NCBI RefSeq assembly: GCF_000687555.1
Contig: NZ_JHWJ01000010.1
Coordinates: 62,001-126,000, forward strand
From: [Clostridium] aerotolerans DSM 5434
GTDB lineage: Bacteria > Bacillota > Clostridia > Lachnospirales > Lachnospiraceae
DNA length: 64,000 nt
Reading direction: 5' to 3'
The position numbers and the translations under genes are program-made. Shown piece after piece: positions 27,257-34,802 of the stretch. The notes beneath the pieces are model-generated. The model worked only from the letters and a program-made list of their open reading frames with translations. It had not been told where the DNA came from and ran no database searches. Each line of letters opens with the position of its first letter. The first letter of the stretch is position 1.

Positions 27257-28930
27257 ATGGAAAAGATTCTGGACAATCGATTTTATGATTTTATTATCAA
27301 TAATGCATTGATACCAACCTATAATTCAGGCGATAACATCACACCCATTAATGATACAACTTCCCTGGTTCATATTCCAAAGGACCAGATGGAGCCATGT
27401 GATCTGGGAAATAATTCTTATCATTTGTTTCCTGCTTTATTTACCTTAGAATCCATTGTAAGCTGTGACGAACCTGATATAAAAGCACTACAGGAAGATC
27501 AGGGTTCGTCTATGTTTGGAAGAGGGGTGATCGTTGGTGTGGTGGATACGGGGATTGATTACCGTCATCCCGCTTTTATGCACAATGATAATACCACCAG
27601 AATCATTTCTATCTGGGATCAGACAAAAGAAGGAAGCGTGCCGCCAAGGGGATTCACCTTTGGTGCAGAATACACCAAGGAACTGATTAACTTTGCTTTG
27701 ATTTCAGATCAGCCATTATTAATGGTGCCAACCGTGGATACCTTAGGACATGGAACAGCTATTGCAAGCATCATGGCAGGTCGTCCGAATGTTGCCCAGA
27801 ATTTTACAGGGGTTTCTCCGGAAGCGGATCTGGTCGTTGTCAAATTAAAGGAGGCTAAAGCGAATTTAAAAGAACTATTTTTTGTCCCTCAAAATACTAT
27901 TTGTTATCAGGAATCAGATATCATGCTTGGAATCCGCTACCTGACAGGTGTAGCAAACCGGTTAAATCGTCCCATTGTCATTTGTCTGGCATTAGGCAGC
28001 AGCCAGGGCGGTCATGATGGGAGAGGGCCATTAAGTTCGTATCTGGACTATCTGGTACAGCTTCCCCGGACAGGAGTGATTGTATCGGCTGGCAATGAGG
28101 GAAATAGCCAGAGACATTATTATAACAGTACAGACATTGCTCCTTTCTATAATAGCTTTCAGCTTTCGGTGGGAAGAATTGACCAGGAATTTATGATGGA
28201 AATCTGGCCCTACATACCTTCCAGTCTATTTATAGAGATTACAACACCTACCTATGAAACCTCTCAGATCATGAACCCAACCGTAGAAGGATGTCAGAGA
28301 ATTACATTTCAGACGGTAAGTGGAGAGATTTGGGTAAATAATATTTTATTTGAGGAAGAGACAGGAGATCAGCTTATACTGCTGAGATTTCGAGATATTC
28401 CATCTGGAACATGGTATTTCAGAGTTGGAAGTATGACTGGGGAGCCATTCTCATTTCATTGCTGGCTTCCGTCAGGCAATTTAATATCAAATGAGACCTT
28501 CTTCTTAGACTCTGATCCAAATACTACCATTACAGCAGCCGGTGATGCGGCGCATCCTTTGACGATCACAGCATATAATCAGCAAACTGGGGAGATTCTC
28601 CCGGAATCAGGAAGAGGGTATACAAGACTTGGTATGGTGAAACCAGATATTGCTGCACCTGGCTACCGGATTCCCTGTGCCATACCAGAAGGCCGGTATG
28701 GGACCATCACTGGAACTGGGGCAGCAGCAGCTCATACAACTGGAGTAGCTGCCACTATCATGGAGTGGGCCTACAGCAAGGGTAATTATACCGCTGTAAC
28801 AGGGAATCAGGTTAACCGTCTGATCATTAGGGAAGCAGCACGTGACGAAAATCAGACGTATCCCAACAATATTTGGGGGTACGGAAAGCTGGATCCCAGT
28901 GAAATGTACAAACGGTTATTAAGCCAGTAA
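27257..28930 (+). CDS. Csp-like subtilisin-family pseudoprotease
   Basis: A 557-residue S8-family protein of the clostridial Csp type, with the large inserted beta domain (about 285-430) usual for these spore germination proteins. The catalytic Asp (D97 in VVDTGIDYRHP), His (H165 in TLGHGTAIASI) and oxyanion Asn (in VSAGNEGN) are kept. The Ser motif GTS is GTG here (G488 in GTGAAAAHTTG), so the nucleophile is missing. No signal peptide is seen. AGGAGG lies 8 bases before the ATG. In C. difficile the pseudoprotease CspC acts in bile-acid germinant sensing with CspA and CspB; a comparable non-enzymatic role is likely here. Confidence 0.85.
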   Translation: MEKILDNRFYDFIINNALIPTYNSGDNITPINDTTSLVHIPKDQMEPCDLGNNSYHLFPALFTLESIVSCDEPDIKALQEDQGSSMFGRGVIVGVVDTGIDYRHPAFMHNDNTTRIISIWDQTKEGSVPPRGFTFGAEYTKELINFALISDQPLLMVPTVDTLGHGTAIASIMAGRPNVAQNFTGVSPEADLVVVKLKEAKANLKELFFVPQNTICYQESDIMLGIRYLTGVANRLNRPIVICLALGSSQGGHDGRGPLSSYLDYLVQLPRTGVIVSAGNEGNSQRHYYNSTDIAPFYNSFQLSVGRIDQEFMMEIWPYIPSSLFIEITTPTYETSQIMNPTVEGCQRITFQTVSGEIWVNNILFEEETGDQLILLRFRDIPSGTWYFRVGSMTGEPFSFHCWLPSGNLISNETFFLDSDPNTTITAAGDAAHPLTITAYNQQTGEILPESGRGYTRLGMVKPDIAAPGYRIPCAIPEGRYGTITGTGAAAAHTTGVAATIMEWAYSKGNYTAVTGNQVNRLIIREAARDENQTYPNNIWGYGKLDPSEMYKRLLSQ

Positions 28931-28937
28931 CCGCTTT

Positions 28938-29120
28938 TTACTTCCTGTGTTCCAGCTCTTCCCGGATTCTGGGCTTGATCCCTCTTCGATTCATCTCCTT
29001 TAGAATGTTTTCGAATTCTCCGGGGGGAGCAGAGGGGGCTTTGATTTCCATGCTTGCGGCTTCTAGCTGGTCAAATTCATCGGCCCACTGTTTCTCGGTT
29101 TTCTTTGCTCGATGTTTCAA
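28938..29120 (-). CDS. Small basic hypothetical protein (60 aa, TTG start)
   Basis: A 60-residue charged, helical protein with the middle part EFDQLEAASMEIKAPSAPPG and C-terminal NRRGIKPRIREELEHRK. The TTG at 29120 is chosen because GGGAGGTGA lies 7 bases before it and a promoter lies just upstream; a longer frame from an ATG at 29195 would start before that promoter and has no ribosome binding site. It is convergent with the Csp-like gene, with 7 bases between the stops. I do not recognise the family. Confidence 0.6.
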   Translation of the reverse strand: MKHRAKKTEKQWADEFDQLEAASMEIKAPSAPPGEFENILKEMNRRGIKPRIREELEHRK

Positions 29121-29138
29121 ATTATCACCTCCCAGAAA

Positions 29139-29167
29139 ATTATATAACGATTGTAAAGCCGCAATAA
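29139..29167 (-). promoter_or_regulatory. Promoter for the 60-aa gene
   Basis: On the minus strand TTATTG, 17 bases, TATAAT, 18 bases before the TTG start. The transcript would have a very short leader that contains just the strong GGGAGGTGA site. Confidence 0.5.
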
Positions 29168-29269
29168 GGATTAAGCTATATGAAAATATTTCCATATTTT
29201 TACAACAATTAATATTTAATTTTTCTTTTCCTATATTATAATAGGAAGGGATTATCTAATCCAACCAAT

Positions 29270-29312
29270 AAAAAAACACCGGAACCCCTTGTGTTTACAA
29301 GGAAATCCGGTG
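29270..29312 (-). terminator. Terminator at the end of the tRNA cluster
   Basis: A long stem in which CACCGGATTTCCTTGT pairs with ACAAGGGGTTCCGGTG (minus strand, a few mismatches), followed by TTTTTTT. It lies 20 bases past tRNA-Leu. Confidence 0.85.
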
Positions 29313-29332
29313 TTTTCACCGTTTACCTGACA

Positions 29333-29412
29333 TGCGGGTAACAGGACTTGAACCTGCACGGTATCCCACCAGAACCTAAATCTGGCGCGTCTGCCAATTC
29401 CGCCATACCCGC
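29333..29412 (-). tRNA. tRNA-Leu (anticodon TAG)
   Basis: Cloverleaf on the minus strand: acceptor GCGGGTA with TACCCGC, anticodon loop TTTAGGT on a CCAGA/TCTGG stem, a class II variable arm, and T loop GTTCAAGTC. CCA is not encoded. It has its own promoter and terminator, apart from the other six tRNAs. Confidence 0.93.
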
Positions 29413-29426
29413 TGACAACAATATAG

Positions 29427-29455
29427 ATGATACCATTGGAAGTAGAAATTGTCAA
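29427..29455 (-). promoter_or_regulatory. Separate promoter for tRNA-Leu
   Basis: On the minus strand TTGACA, 17 bases, TATCAT, 14 bases before the mature 5' end. With the terminator upstream it makes tRNA-Leu an independent unit. Confidence 0.75.
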
Positions 29456-29510
29456 GAAATATAAATTGTAATTAAAACAAACATGGTGAGAGAGGAGTTT
29501 AGGGAAAGAA

Positions 29511-29541
29511 AAAACGGATTCTGTCAATAGAATCCGTTTTT
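29511..29541 (-). terminator. Terminator after the six-tRNA operon
   Basis: A 12-bp perfect stem (AAAACGGATTCT with AGAATCCGTTTT), 6-base loop and T-runs on both strands; in the minus direction it ends the Pro-to-Lys tRNA transcript. Confidence 0.85.
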
Positions 29542-29550
29542 CTTTGTTCA

Positions 29551-29623
29551 TGAGACACCGGGGATTCGAACCCCGGACAACTTGATTAAAAGTCAAGTGC
29601 TCTACCACCTGAGCTAGTATCCC
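29551..29623 (-). tRNA. tRNA-Lys (anticodon TTT)
   Basis: Minus-strand cloverleaf: D arm with TAGCTCAGGTGGTAGAGC, anticodon stem CTTGA/TCAAG around CTTTTAA, and T loop GTTCGAATC. The second acceptor pair is G-U. CCA is not encoded. Confidence 0.94.
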
Positions 29624-29626
29624 ATA

Positions 29627-29698
29627 CTGGGCTAGTTGGATTTGAACCAACGAATGCAGGAGTCAAAGTCCTGTGCCTTACCGCTTGGCGATAGCCCA
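29627..29698 (-). tRNA. tRNA-Gln (anticodon TTG)
   Basis: Minus-strand cloverleaf with acceptor TGGGCTA/TAGCCCA, anticodon loop CTTTGAC on CAGGA/TCCTG, and T loop GTTCAAATC. The U1-A72 pair is typical of tRNA-Gln. It ends 3 bases before tRNA-Lys. Confidence 0.94.
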
Positions 29699-29738
29699 AT
29701 TAAAACTCCTGATAAAAAAAAATTCCCTATAAGGGAAA

Positions 29739-29813
29739 GGTGAGTACAGGGATTCGAACCCTGGGCCTCCAGAGCCACAATCTGGCGCGATAACCAACTT
29801 CGCCATACCCACC
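29739..29813 (-). tRNA. tRNA-His (anticodon GTG)
   Basis: Minus-strand cloverleaf with acceptor GTGGGTA/TACTCAC, an encoded extra G at the 5' end opposite C73 (the histidine identity mark), anticodon loop TTGTGGC and T loop GTTCGAATC. Confidence 0.94.
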
Positions 29814-29844
29814 ATAATTCCACATCTTGGTTAGAAATGTGAAA

Positions 29845-29918
<74 letters not shown>

Positions 29919-29921
29919 AAA

Positions 29922-29992
29922 AGCGGGTGATGGGAATCGAACCCACGTATCTAGCTTGGAAGGCTAGTGTTCTACCATTGAACTACACCCGC
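29922..29992 (-). tRNA. tRNA-Gly (anticodon TCC)
   Basis: Minus-strand cloverleaf with acceptor GCGGGTG/CACCCGC, anticodon loop CTTCCAA on CTAGC/GCTAG, and T loop GTTCGATTC. Only 3 bases separate it from tRNA-Arg. Confidence 0.94.
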
Positions 29993-30034
29993 AAAAGTGT
30001 TTGAGAGAATATAACTTTTACAGTTTTATCTCAG

Positions 30035-30109
30035 TCGGGGTGACAGGATTCGAACCTGCGACTTCCTGGTCCCAAACCAGGCGCTCTAGCCAAGCTGAGC
30101 CACACCCCG
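30035..30109 (-). tRNA. tRNA-Pro (anticodon TGG)
   Basis: Minus-strand cloverleaf with acceptor CGGGGTG/CACCCCG, anticodon loop TTTGGGA on CCTGG/CCAGG, and T loop GTTCGAATC. First gene of the six-tRNA operon. Confidence 0.94.
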
Positions 30110-30159
30110 AAGGTAATTCGCGTTTTTGTTTTTCGCTGTTCATCAGCAACGCAAGAGTT

Positions 30160-30188
30160 ATTATATCTGATGGCAATACTTTTGTCAA
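30160..30188 (-). promoter_or_regulatory. Promoter of the tRNA operon
   Basis: On the minus strand TTGACA, exactly 17 bases, TATAAT, 50 bases before tRNA-Pro: a perfect consensus, as expected for a strong stable-RNA promoter. Confidence 0.88.
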
Positions 30189-30267
30189 CAATAATTTAGA
30201 AAATAATTCAAATTATTTAAAAAGCTTGAATTTACGTGGTTTTTTGAGGATTTTATCCCAGAAAAGG

Positions 30268-30350
30268 GAGGAACCGGCAGAACCAATTTCTTGTTCCTGC
30301 CGGTTGAGTATGAAAAATAAAAAGTCAATATTAAAAGGTGGGGTCCTTTA
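30268..30350 (+). repeat. Dispersed hairpin element, copy 2
   Basis: Same order of parts as the element at 26704: GAGGAA, stem AACCGGCAG with CTGCCGGTT, then GTATGAAAAA, AAAGTC-AT-TTAAAAGGT and GGGTCCT. The ATG at 30310 opens a 16-codon frame (MKNKKSILKGGVLYIY) that ends in TAG. No T-run follows the stem, so it is not an ordinary terminator. Confidence 0.6.
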
Positions 30351-30501
30351 CATTTATTAGTATATCTAGAAATTGTGACGGAAGTTTGACCTGCGCATAA
30401 ACATTTCATAAAGATTCGAAAGGAATTATAAGAAATGTTTAAAAACAAATGGATGAATTGCGTGATACGGGAATTTCAGTAGTATTTTAAGGCACCTGTG
30501 A

Positions 30502-30507
30502 TATAAT
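30502..30507 (+). promoter_or_regulatory. Extended -10 promoter before ogt
   Basis: TGA-TATAAT 45 bases before the ogt start; the -35 region is weak, as is usual with extended -10 promoters. Confidence 0.5.
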
Positions 30508-30551
30508 GAAAGCAGAGAATAAATGGACAAAAGAGAGAGGAGATGTTTCTT

Positions 30552-31013
30552 ATGATATATTGGGATACCATGGAAAGCAGAGTAGGAACTCTTACTATAG
30601 TATGCGATGAAAAAGCAATTACCGGTCTGGAATTTTTGATTCAGGAGCCTATCGGTGGGGTGAGGAAAAGGACTCCTTTGATGGAACAGGCAGTGCTACA
30701 GATCGAAGAATATATGGATGGGAAGAGAAGGTCATTTGATCTGCCTCTTAAGCCGGAGGGCACGGAATTCCAAAAGAAGGTCTGGAATGCCCTGTTAGAC
30801 ATTCCTTATGGGGAAACCAGAAGCTACAAGGATATTGCGGTGTCCATTGACAATCCCAAGGCATGCCGGGCAGTAGGAATGGCCAATAATCGCAATCCTA
30901 TTGCAATCATCATTCCATGTCACAGAGTCATTGGCGCAAACGGCAGTTTGGTTGGCTACGGAGGCGGACTTCCTATTAAGATAGAACTTCTAAACTTAGA
31001 GACTGGTAAATAA
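30552..31013 (+). CDS. ogt: Methylated-DNA--protein-cysteine methyltransferase
   Basis: A 153-residue DNA repair protein that takes the methyl group from O6-methylguanine onto its own cysteine. The active-site motif is IIPCHRVIG with C123, followed by GYGGGLPIK; the helix-turn-helix part contains SYKDIA and AVGMANNRNP. I chose the ATG at 30552 because AGGAG lies 9 bases before it; an in-frame ATG at 30543 overlaps the ribosome binding site. The length fits the Ogt type without an Ada regulatory domain. Confidence 0.92.
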   Translation: MIYWDTMESRVGTLTIVCDEKAITGLEFLIQEPIGGVRKRTPLMEQAVLQIEEYMDGKRRSFDLPLKPEGTEFQKKVWNALLDIPYGETRSYKDIAVSIDNPKACRAVGMANNRNPIAIIIPCHRVIGANGSLVGYGGGLPIKIELLNLETGK

Positions 31014-31140
31014 GTTAGTAAAATTATTAAGAATTTTTGGGGTTTCTTTCAGTTCCTTTAATCCCCTATACTTTTCTTTTTTTCCATGTTATAATTCAGA
31101 GCGTCACCGGAAATAAGACTGATTATAAGGAGTGATTAAT

Positions 31141-31860
31141 ATGAGAAGAAAAAATTTGTTGGCAGTGATTGCCCTGGCCATGACAGTGATGATAACAGCT
31201 ACCGCCTGTGGATCTAAGAATGATACAAAGCAGCAGGAATCTTCCAAAGAAGCTTCCGCTACGGTAGCATCTTCTGAAACGAAGGCAGGAGAGACAAAAG
31301 AAGGAGAAACCAGTGGATCTGAAGCAGCAAGCGACGATACACAGGAAGGCGAGACCGAGGAGACCACAGCTTATGTGCAGGTAACCTCTGCAGATGCAGG
31401 AAGCATTAATTCCGGCGTATTTACCTCAGTATCTGGAAAATATCAGATTACACCTCCGGCTAACTGGAGTGTAGATGAAGATGGAGATGAGAGCGTAGCC
31501 TCATTTACTTCACCCAATGGAAATGATATTCTGGAAGTTACTTATGTAGAAGGTGACGATGCAGACGGTGCAAGAGAGGTTTATCCTGCAACCATGGAAG
31601 AGTATAAGAAGCTGGTTGACCGTGGAGACGATATGGAATTTGTTCGCTATAACGTAGAAAATGGAGCCAACGGAAGCCAGAAATTCGATTATGCAGTCCG
31701 CTATAAGAATGCACAGGATGGAGTTCGCTATTTTGCTATCAGCGGTTCTTATGATGCAGCAGCAAAGAAGTATATCAGTGCAGCGGGAACCATTGAGTCT
31801 GATGACAAGGCAGTAATCGATCAGGTGGAAGCAGCAATTAAGACCTTAAAGCTCAAATAA
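31141..31860 (+). CDS. Lipoprotein with PsbP/Mog1-like C-terminal domain
   Basis: A 239-residue secreted lipoprotein: signal peptide with lipobox ATAC (C23), an acidic Ser/Thr/Glu-rich tether to about residue 80, then a beta-rich domain (KYQITPPANWSVDEDGDE, FTSPNGNDILEVTYVEG, FAISGSYDAAAKKY). The domain resembles the PsbP/Mog1-like fold common in Lachnospiraceae lipoproteins of unknown role. The ATG at 31141 has AAGGAG 8 bases upstream; a GTG at 31132 overlaps that site. Single gene with its own terminator. Confidence 0.7.
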   Translation: MRRKNLLAVIALAMTVMITATACGSKNDTKQQESSKEASATVASSETKAGETKEGETSGSEAASDDTQEGETEETTAYVQVTSADAGSINSGVFTSVSGKYQITPPANWSVDEDGDESVASFTSPNGNDILEVTYVEGDDADGAREVYPATMEEYKKLVDRGDDMEFVRYNVENGANGSQKFDYAVRYKNAQDGVRYFAISGSYDAAAKKYISAAGTIESDDKAVIDQVEAAIKTLKLK

Positions 31861-32176
31861 TACGTGTTTTATAAGACAGTTTTGCAAGTAAATAAAATAA
31901 TTTTATAGTACTAAATCAAGTACCCCTATACAGGTCCATATAAATAAAGTCCTGTATAGGGGTATTTTGTGTTTTTCCCATTAGTAATGTATTTCTTATT
32001 AGTTTTGTTTTTCCTATAAGTTAGGTGTATTCTTAATATTATTTATAACGATTTCCGTTACAAATAAATTGAGCTGCTGATGATTCTTATTTTCATATAA
32101 TAATTATAAATATCATAAGTACCAGACGGACGGAAAGAACAACCACACATTTCATTGGAACTATGGGCTTTAATTG
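31861..32176. other. 316-base gap between convergent genes
   Basis: Contains the terminator at 31921-31967. The remaining ~200 bases are AT-rich with no feature seen. Confidence 0.5.
31921..31967 (+). terminator. Terminator after the lipoprotein gene
   Basis: A 14-bp stem (TACCCCTATACAGG with CCTGTATAGGGGTA) with a 16-base loop, then TTTTGTG. Confidence 0.8.
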
Positions 32177-32755
32177 TTATAAATGAATTAAAGTTCCATC
32201 AAAAAGGGCCGTATCTTCTGATTGATGGGTGCTTATAATTACCAGCTTATCTCTGGTACAAGTCTTGATATAGCTAATCACCTTTTCTTTTGTCCCGTAG
32301 TCAAGTCCGGTAAATGGCTCATCCATTAGGATAACATCAGAAGGAACAAATAAGGCCCTTCCAATGGCGACCCGCCGCTTCATGCCGCCGCTTAAGTTGG
32401 ATACAGGCCGCAGAAGAGCTTCTTCCGGCAGAAGATTTAGAAGTACTTCTTTTGCTTTTTTTCTAAGCTCTCTGGAGTAGCCAGGAACCGTCATGGTCAG
32501 GTTTTCCACGGGCGTAAATTCCTCACAGAGACGATCTTCCTGAAACACAGCAGACATTTTTATCCCATCAGGAATATGAACAAAGCCGGAATCCGCCTTT
32601 AAAAGCCCTAAAAGAATCTTTAAAAATGAGGTCTTTCCAGAGCCCGATGGACCCATAAGACAGTAAACATTGCCGGAATAAAGGGATAAGTTTACATCAA
32701 AAAGAACGGAACGGCCATCAAAGGATAAACATAAATCTCTTATGTTCAATTCCAT
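32177..32755 (-). CDS. ABC transporter ATP-binding protein (SsuB/TauB type)
   Basis: A 192-residue ATPase, short for the family (about 240), with all core motifs: Walker A GPSGSGKTS, Q-loop VFQEDRLCEEF, signature LSGGMKRRVAIGRAL, Walker B VILMDEPFTGLD and the H-loop in IISTHQSED. The shortening is at the C-terminus, which ends soon after the H-loop. It starts 3 bases after the permease gene. It energises the permease and lipoprotein upstream. Confidence 0.88.
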   Translation of the reverse strand: MELNIRDLCLSFDGRSVLFDVNLSLYSGNVYCLMGPSGSGKTSFLKILLGLLKADSGFVHIPDGIKMSAVFQEDRLCEEFTPVENLTMTVPGYSRELRKKAKEVLLNLLPEEALLRPVSNLSGGMKRRVAIGRALFVPSDVILMDEPFTGLDYGTKEKVISYIKTCTRDKLVIISTHQSEDTALFDGTLIHL

Positions 32756-32758
32756 GTT

Positions 32759-33529
32759 TTAGACCCCCTTCCTTCTATTCCTGGCAACGCCAGGAGCTGC
32801 CAGGGATAAGAGCCATAGAAACAGGGCTTCAAAGGCAGCGCTGATTACGAGAATCACCAGTGTCCAGGCAAATAAGTCAGCGGTGCTTAGATAGATCTTT
32901 GCCATATAAAGCTTTTCCCCAATGGAATGGTCCGGAACCCCGATGACCTCAGCGGCAATACCTGATTTAAAGCTCATTCCAAGCGCTACCCGGCAGCCGC
33001 TGATCAGATGGGGAAGAAGAGCGGGGCGGTATATGTAAAATAGCTTCTTAACAGGCGGCATCTGAAACACTCTTGCCATTTCCAGAAGCTTTTTATCCGC
33101 ACTGCGAAAGCCAGCCATAGTATGGAGATAAATCATAGGAAATACCACCAAAAAGGCAATAAACAGGGACAGGTTCTTTGATCCGATCCAGATCAGCGCC
33201 AGTATAATAAAGGACGCCACGGGTACAGATTTTAAAAATGACATGGGAGGCTCTAAAAAGTCTTCCAGAAGGGGAAAACGAAAGGCAGCGCCTCCGACTA
33301 AAATGCCAGCTATAAAAGAGAGCAAGAAACCAAGGCTGATTTTTCCAAAGGAAAAGGCTATGGTCTTCCAGAACTCCATGGTAAGAATCTGTGACAGCAG
33401 CGACTGAAGAACCTCCAAAGGGCCTACTAAAATAATATTGTTATGAAGGGCAGAGCTCGCCGCCTGCCACAGGAAGATCCAAAAGAGGATCATTAATGCA
33501 CGTTTAAGCCGGAAGGCATATGATTTCAT
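32759..33529 (-). CDS. ABC transporter permease (SsuC/TauC type)
   Basis: A 256-residue permease with about six membrane segments. The cytoplasmic loop GCRVALGMSFKSGIAAEVIGVP is the standard ATPase contact of the SsuC/nitrate/taurine/HMP group. AAAGGAG lies 4-5 bases before the ATG. Middle gene of a binding protein-permease-ATPase operon. The family transports sulfonates, nitrate, taurine or thiamine precursors; the sequence does not decide between these. Confidence 0.88.
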   Translation of the reverse strand: MKSYAFRLKRALMILFWIFLWQAASSALHNNIILVGPLEVLQSLLSQILTMEFWKTIAFSFGKISLGFLLSFIAGILVGGAAFRFPLLEDFLEPPMSFLKSVPVASFIILALIWIGSKNLSLFIAFLVVFPMIYLHTMAGFRSADKKLLEMARVFQMPPVKKLFYIYRPALLPHLISGCRVALGMSFKSGIAAEVIGVPDHSIGEKLYMAKIYLSTADLFAWTLVILVISAAFEALFLWLLSLAAPGVARNRRKGV

Positions 33530-33555
33530 TGGATCTCCTTTCTTTTTTGCTTTAT

Positions 33556-34614
33556 TTATGGCATGTAATAGAAGGCATCATCAGGAAGAGATCCGCCCAC
33601 AGATGACGGCTCCATAGCAAAAAGTACCTTTAGGTAGCCGTTTAAAAGGGTCTTCATTTCTTTGCCGTCAATATAAGTAATGCTGCAATAAGGAATGGCT
33701 TTCTCTGCAATGGGTGCTTTTTCAATAATTCCGTCAGAAACCACCAGTGCAGCAGCTTCACTTACATTAGAGTTGACAAATTCCGAAGACTTTTTATGTT
33801 CTGCCATAAAGGTATCCACCGCTTCTTTGTGATCCTTTAATACCTCATTTCTGCAAATGGTGACACCTGTGACCAGGCTGCCGCCCTCGGATCCTGATTT
33901 TGCATCCCATTCTTTCGTCAGATCAAGGACCATACTAAGCTTGTCATTTTGGACCATGGCAGCAGTTGCAAAGGGCTGGGGAAGAATACCGACAGCGTCT
34001 GGCTTCTCTTTTAAAATAGAAGCCACTTCGGTTGCCTCTGATTTATACTCCAGAGTCACGTCCTCTGTGGTCAGTCCGTTGGCCTTTAATAGATGCTGTA
34101 ATACATAATCCGGGGTGGTTCCTTTCCCTGTAAGATATATGGTTTTTCCTTTTAAATCGGCTGTGGTCTTAACAGAAGCATCTCCTGAGACTCCATAGAG
34201 AACTCCTAAGGTATTGATATCAAGGACCGTGATTTCATGGTTTGTTTTCGTATAAAGAATGGAAGCCATATTAGCGGGTACCAAGGCGATATCCAGCTCC
34301 TTGCTTACGATCTTCCCAAGGAGTTCGTCGGCTGCGGTTACCATAGTAAACTCATAGCTTCCCTCAGCGGTTCCCTTTGAAGACTGATCCTTAAGCTCCA
34401 CCAGTCCCATAGAGGTAGGGCCTTTTAAGGAGCCGATTTTTAAGGTGTAGTTCTCATTTTTCGAAGGATCTGTTTCGGATTCATTGACTTCCTGAGATAA
34501 TGATGCAGTCGTGTCCTGGGGCTTTGTTTCCGGCTCCGCTTTTTTTGTGGAGCAGCCGGTTAATGCGGTAAAAGCCACTGTAAGTGCCATGAGTATTGGT
34601 ATTATTTTTTTCAT
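33556..34614 (-). CDS. NMT1/SsuA-type substrate-binding lipoprotein
   Basis: A 352-residue lipoprotein: signal peptide with lipobox ALTGC (C21), Thr/Glu-rich tether to about 55, then a type II binding fold (LKIGSLKGPTSMGLVELKD, DIALVPANMASILY, ADLKGKTIYLTGKGTTPDY). Start at 34614 is set by AAGGAAGG 6 bases upstream; the frame runs 24 bases further to a TTG without a better site. Upstream lies a second, near-identical ribosome-binding-site-plus-ATG at 34646-34660. The ligand is unknown; no riboswitch is visible in the short leader. Confidence 0.85.
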   Translation of the reverse strand: MKKIIPILMALTVAFTALTGCSTKKAEPETKPQDTTASLSQEVNESETDPSKNENYTLKIGSLKGPTSMGLVELKDQSSKGTAEGSYEFTMVTAADELLGKIVSKELDIALVPANMASILYTKTNHEITVLDINTLGVLYGVSGDASVKTTADLKGKTIYLTGKGTTPDYVLQHLLKANGLTTEDVTLEYKSEATEVASILKEKPDAVGILPQPFATAAMVQNDKLSMVLDLTKEWDAKSGSEGGSLVTGVTICRNEVLKDHKEAVDTFMAEHKKSSEFVNSNVSEAAALVVSDGIIEKAPIAEKAIPYCSITYIDGKEMKTLLNGYLKVLFAMEPSSVGGSLPDDAFYYMP

Positions 34615-34684
34615 AAAAGTCCTTCCTTTTGCACACAATAATTTTCATAAAAATCCTTCCATAATCTGATATATGGACAGGTTC

Positions 34685-34714
34685 AGTATATCATTTTTAC
34701 GTCTCATTTGTCAA
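34685..34714 (-). promoter_or_regulatory. Promoter of the SsuABC-type operon
   Basis: On the minus strand TTGACA, 18 bases, TGA-TATACT, 71 bases before the lipoprotein start. Confidence 0.7.
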
Positions 34715-34744
34715 AAATTAGGTGAGTTATATCAGTTTTTGTGA

Positions 34745-34750
34745 TATACT
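34745..34750 (+). promoter_or_regulatory. Extended -10 promoter before purine nucleoside phosphorylase
   Basis: TGA-TATACT 53 bases before the ATG, with no good -35. It is divergent from the promoter at 34685-34714. Confidence 0.5.
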
Positions 34751-34802
34751 AAGAATACCTGTATTTTTGAGTCAGCAGGAATGTGAAGGGAGATAAAATC
34801 CA

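Noticed and set aside
27129-27311. 60-codon frame before the Csp-like gene
   Set aside because: It overlaps the promoter candidate, ribosome binding site and start of the Csp-like gene in another frame, and has no start signal.
29252-29823. Two minus-strand frames running through the tRNA-Leu, Lys, Gln and His genes
   Set aside because: They consist of tRNA sequence read as protein (for example SGYGGIGRRARFR), so they are artefacts.
30001-30360. Open frame of 119 codons across tRNA-Pro, beginning near VGVTGFEPATSW
   Set aside because: It is the well-known spurious translation of the opposite strand of a tRNA gene; no ribosome binding site and no promoter. Only its last 16 codons are of interest as part of the hairpin element.
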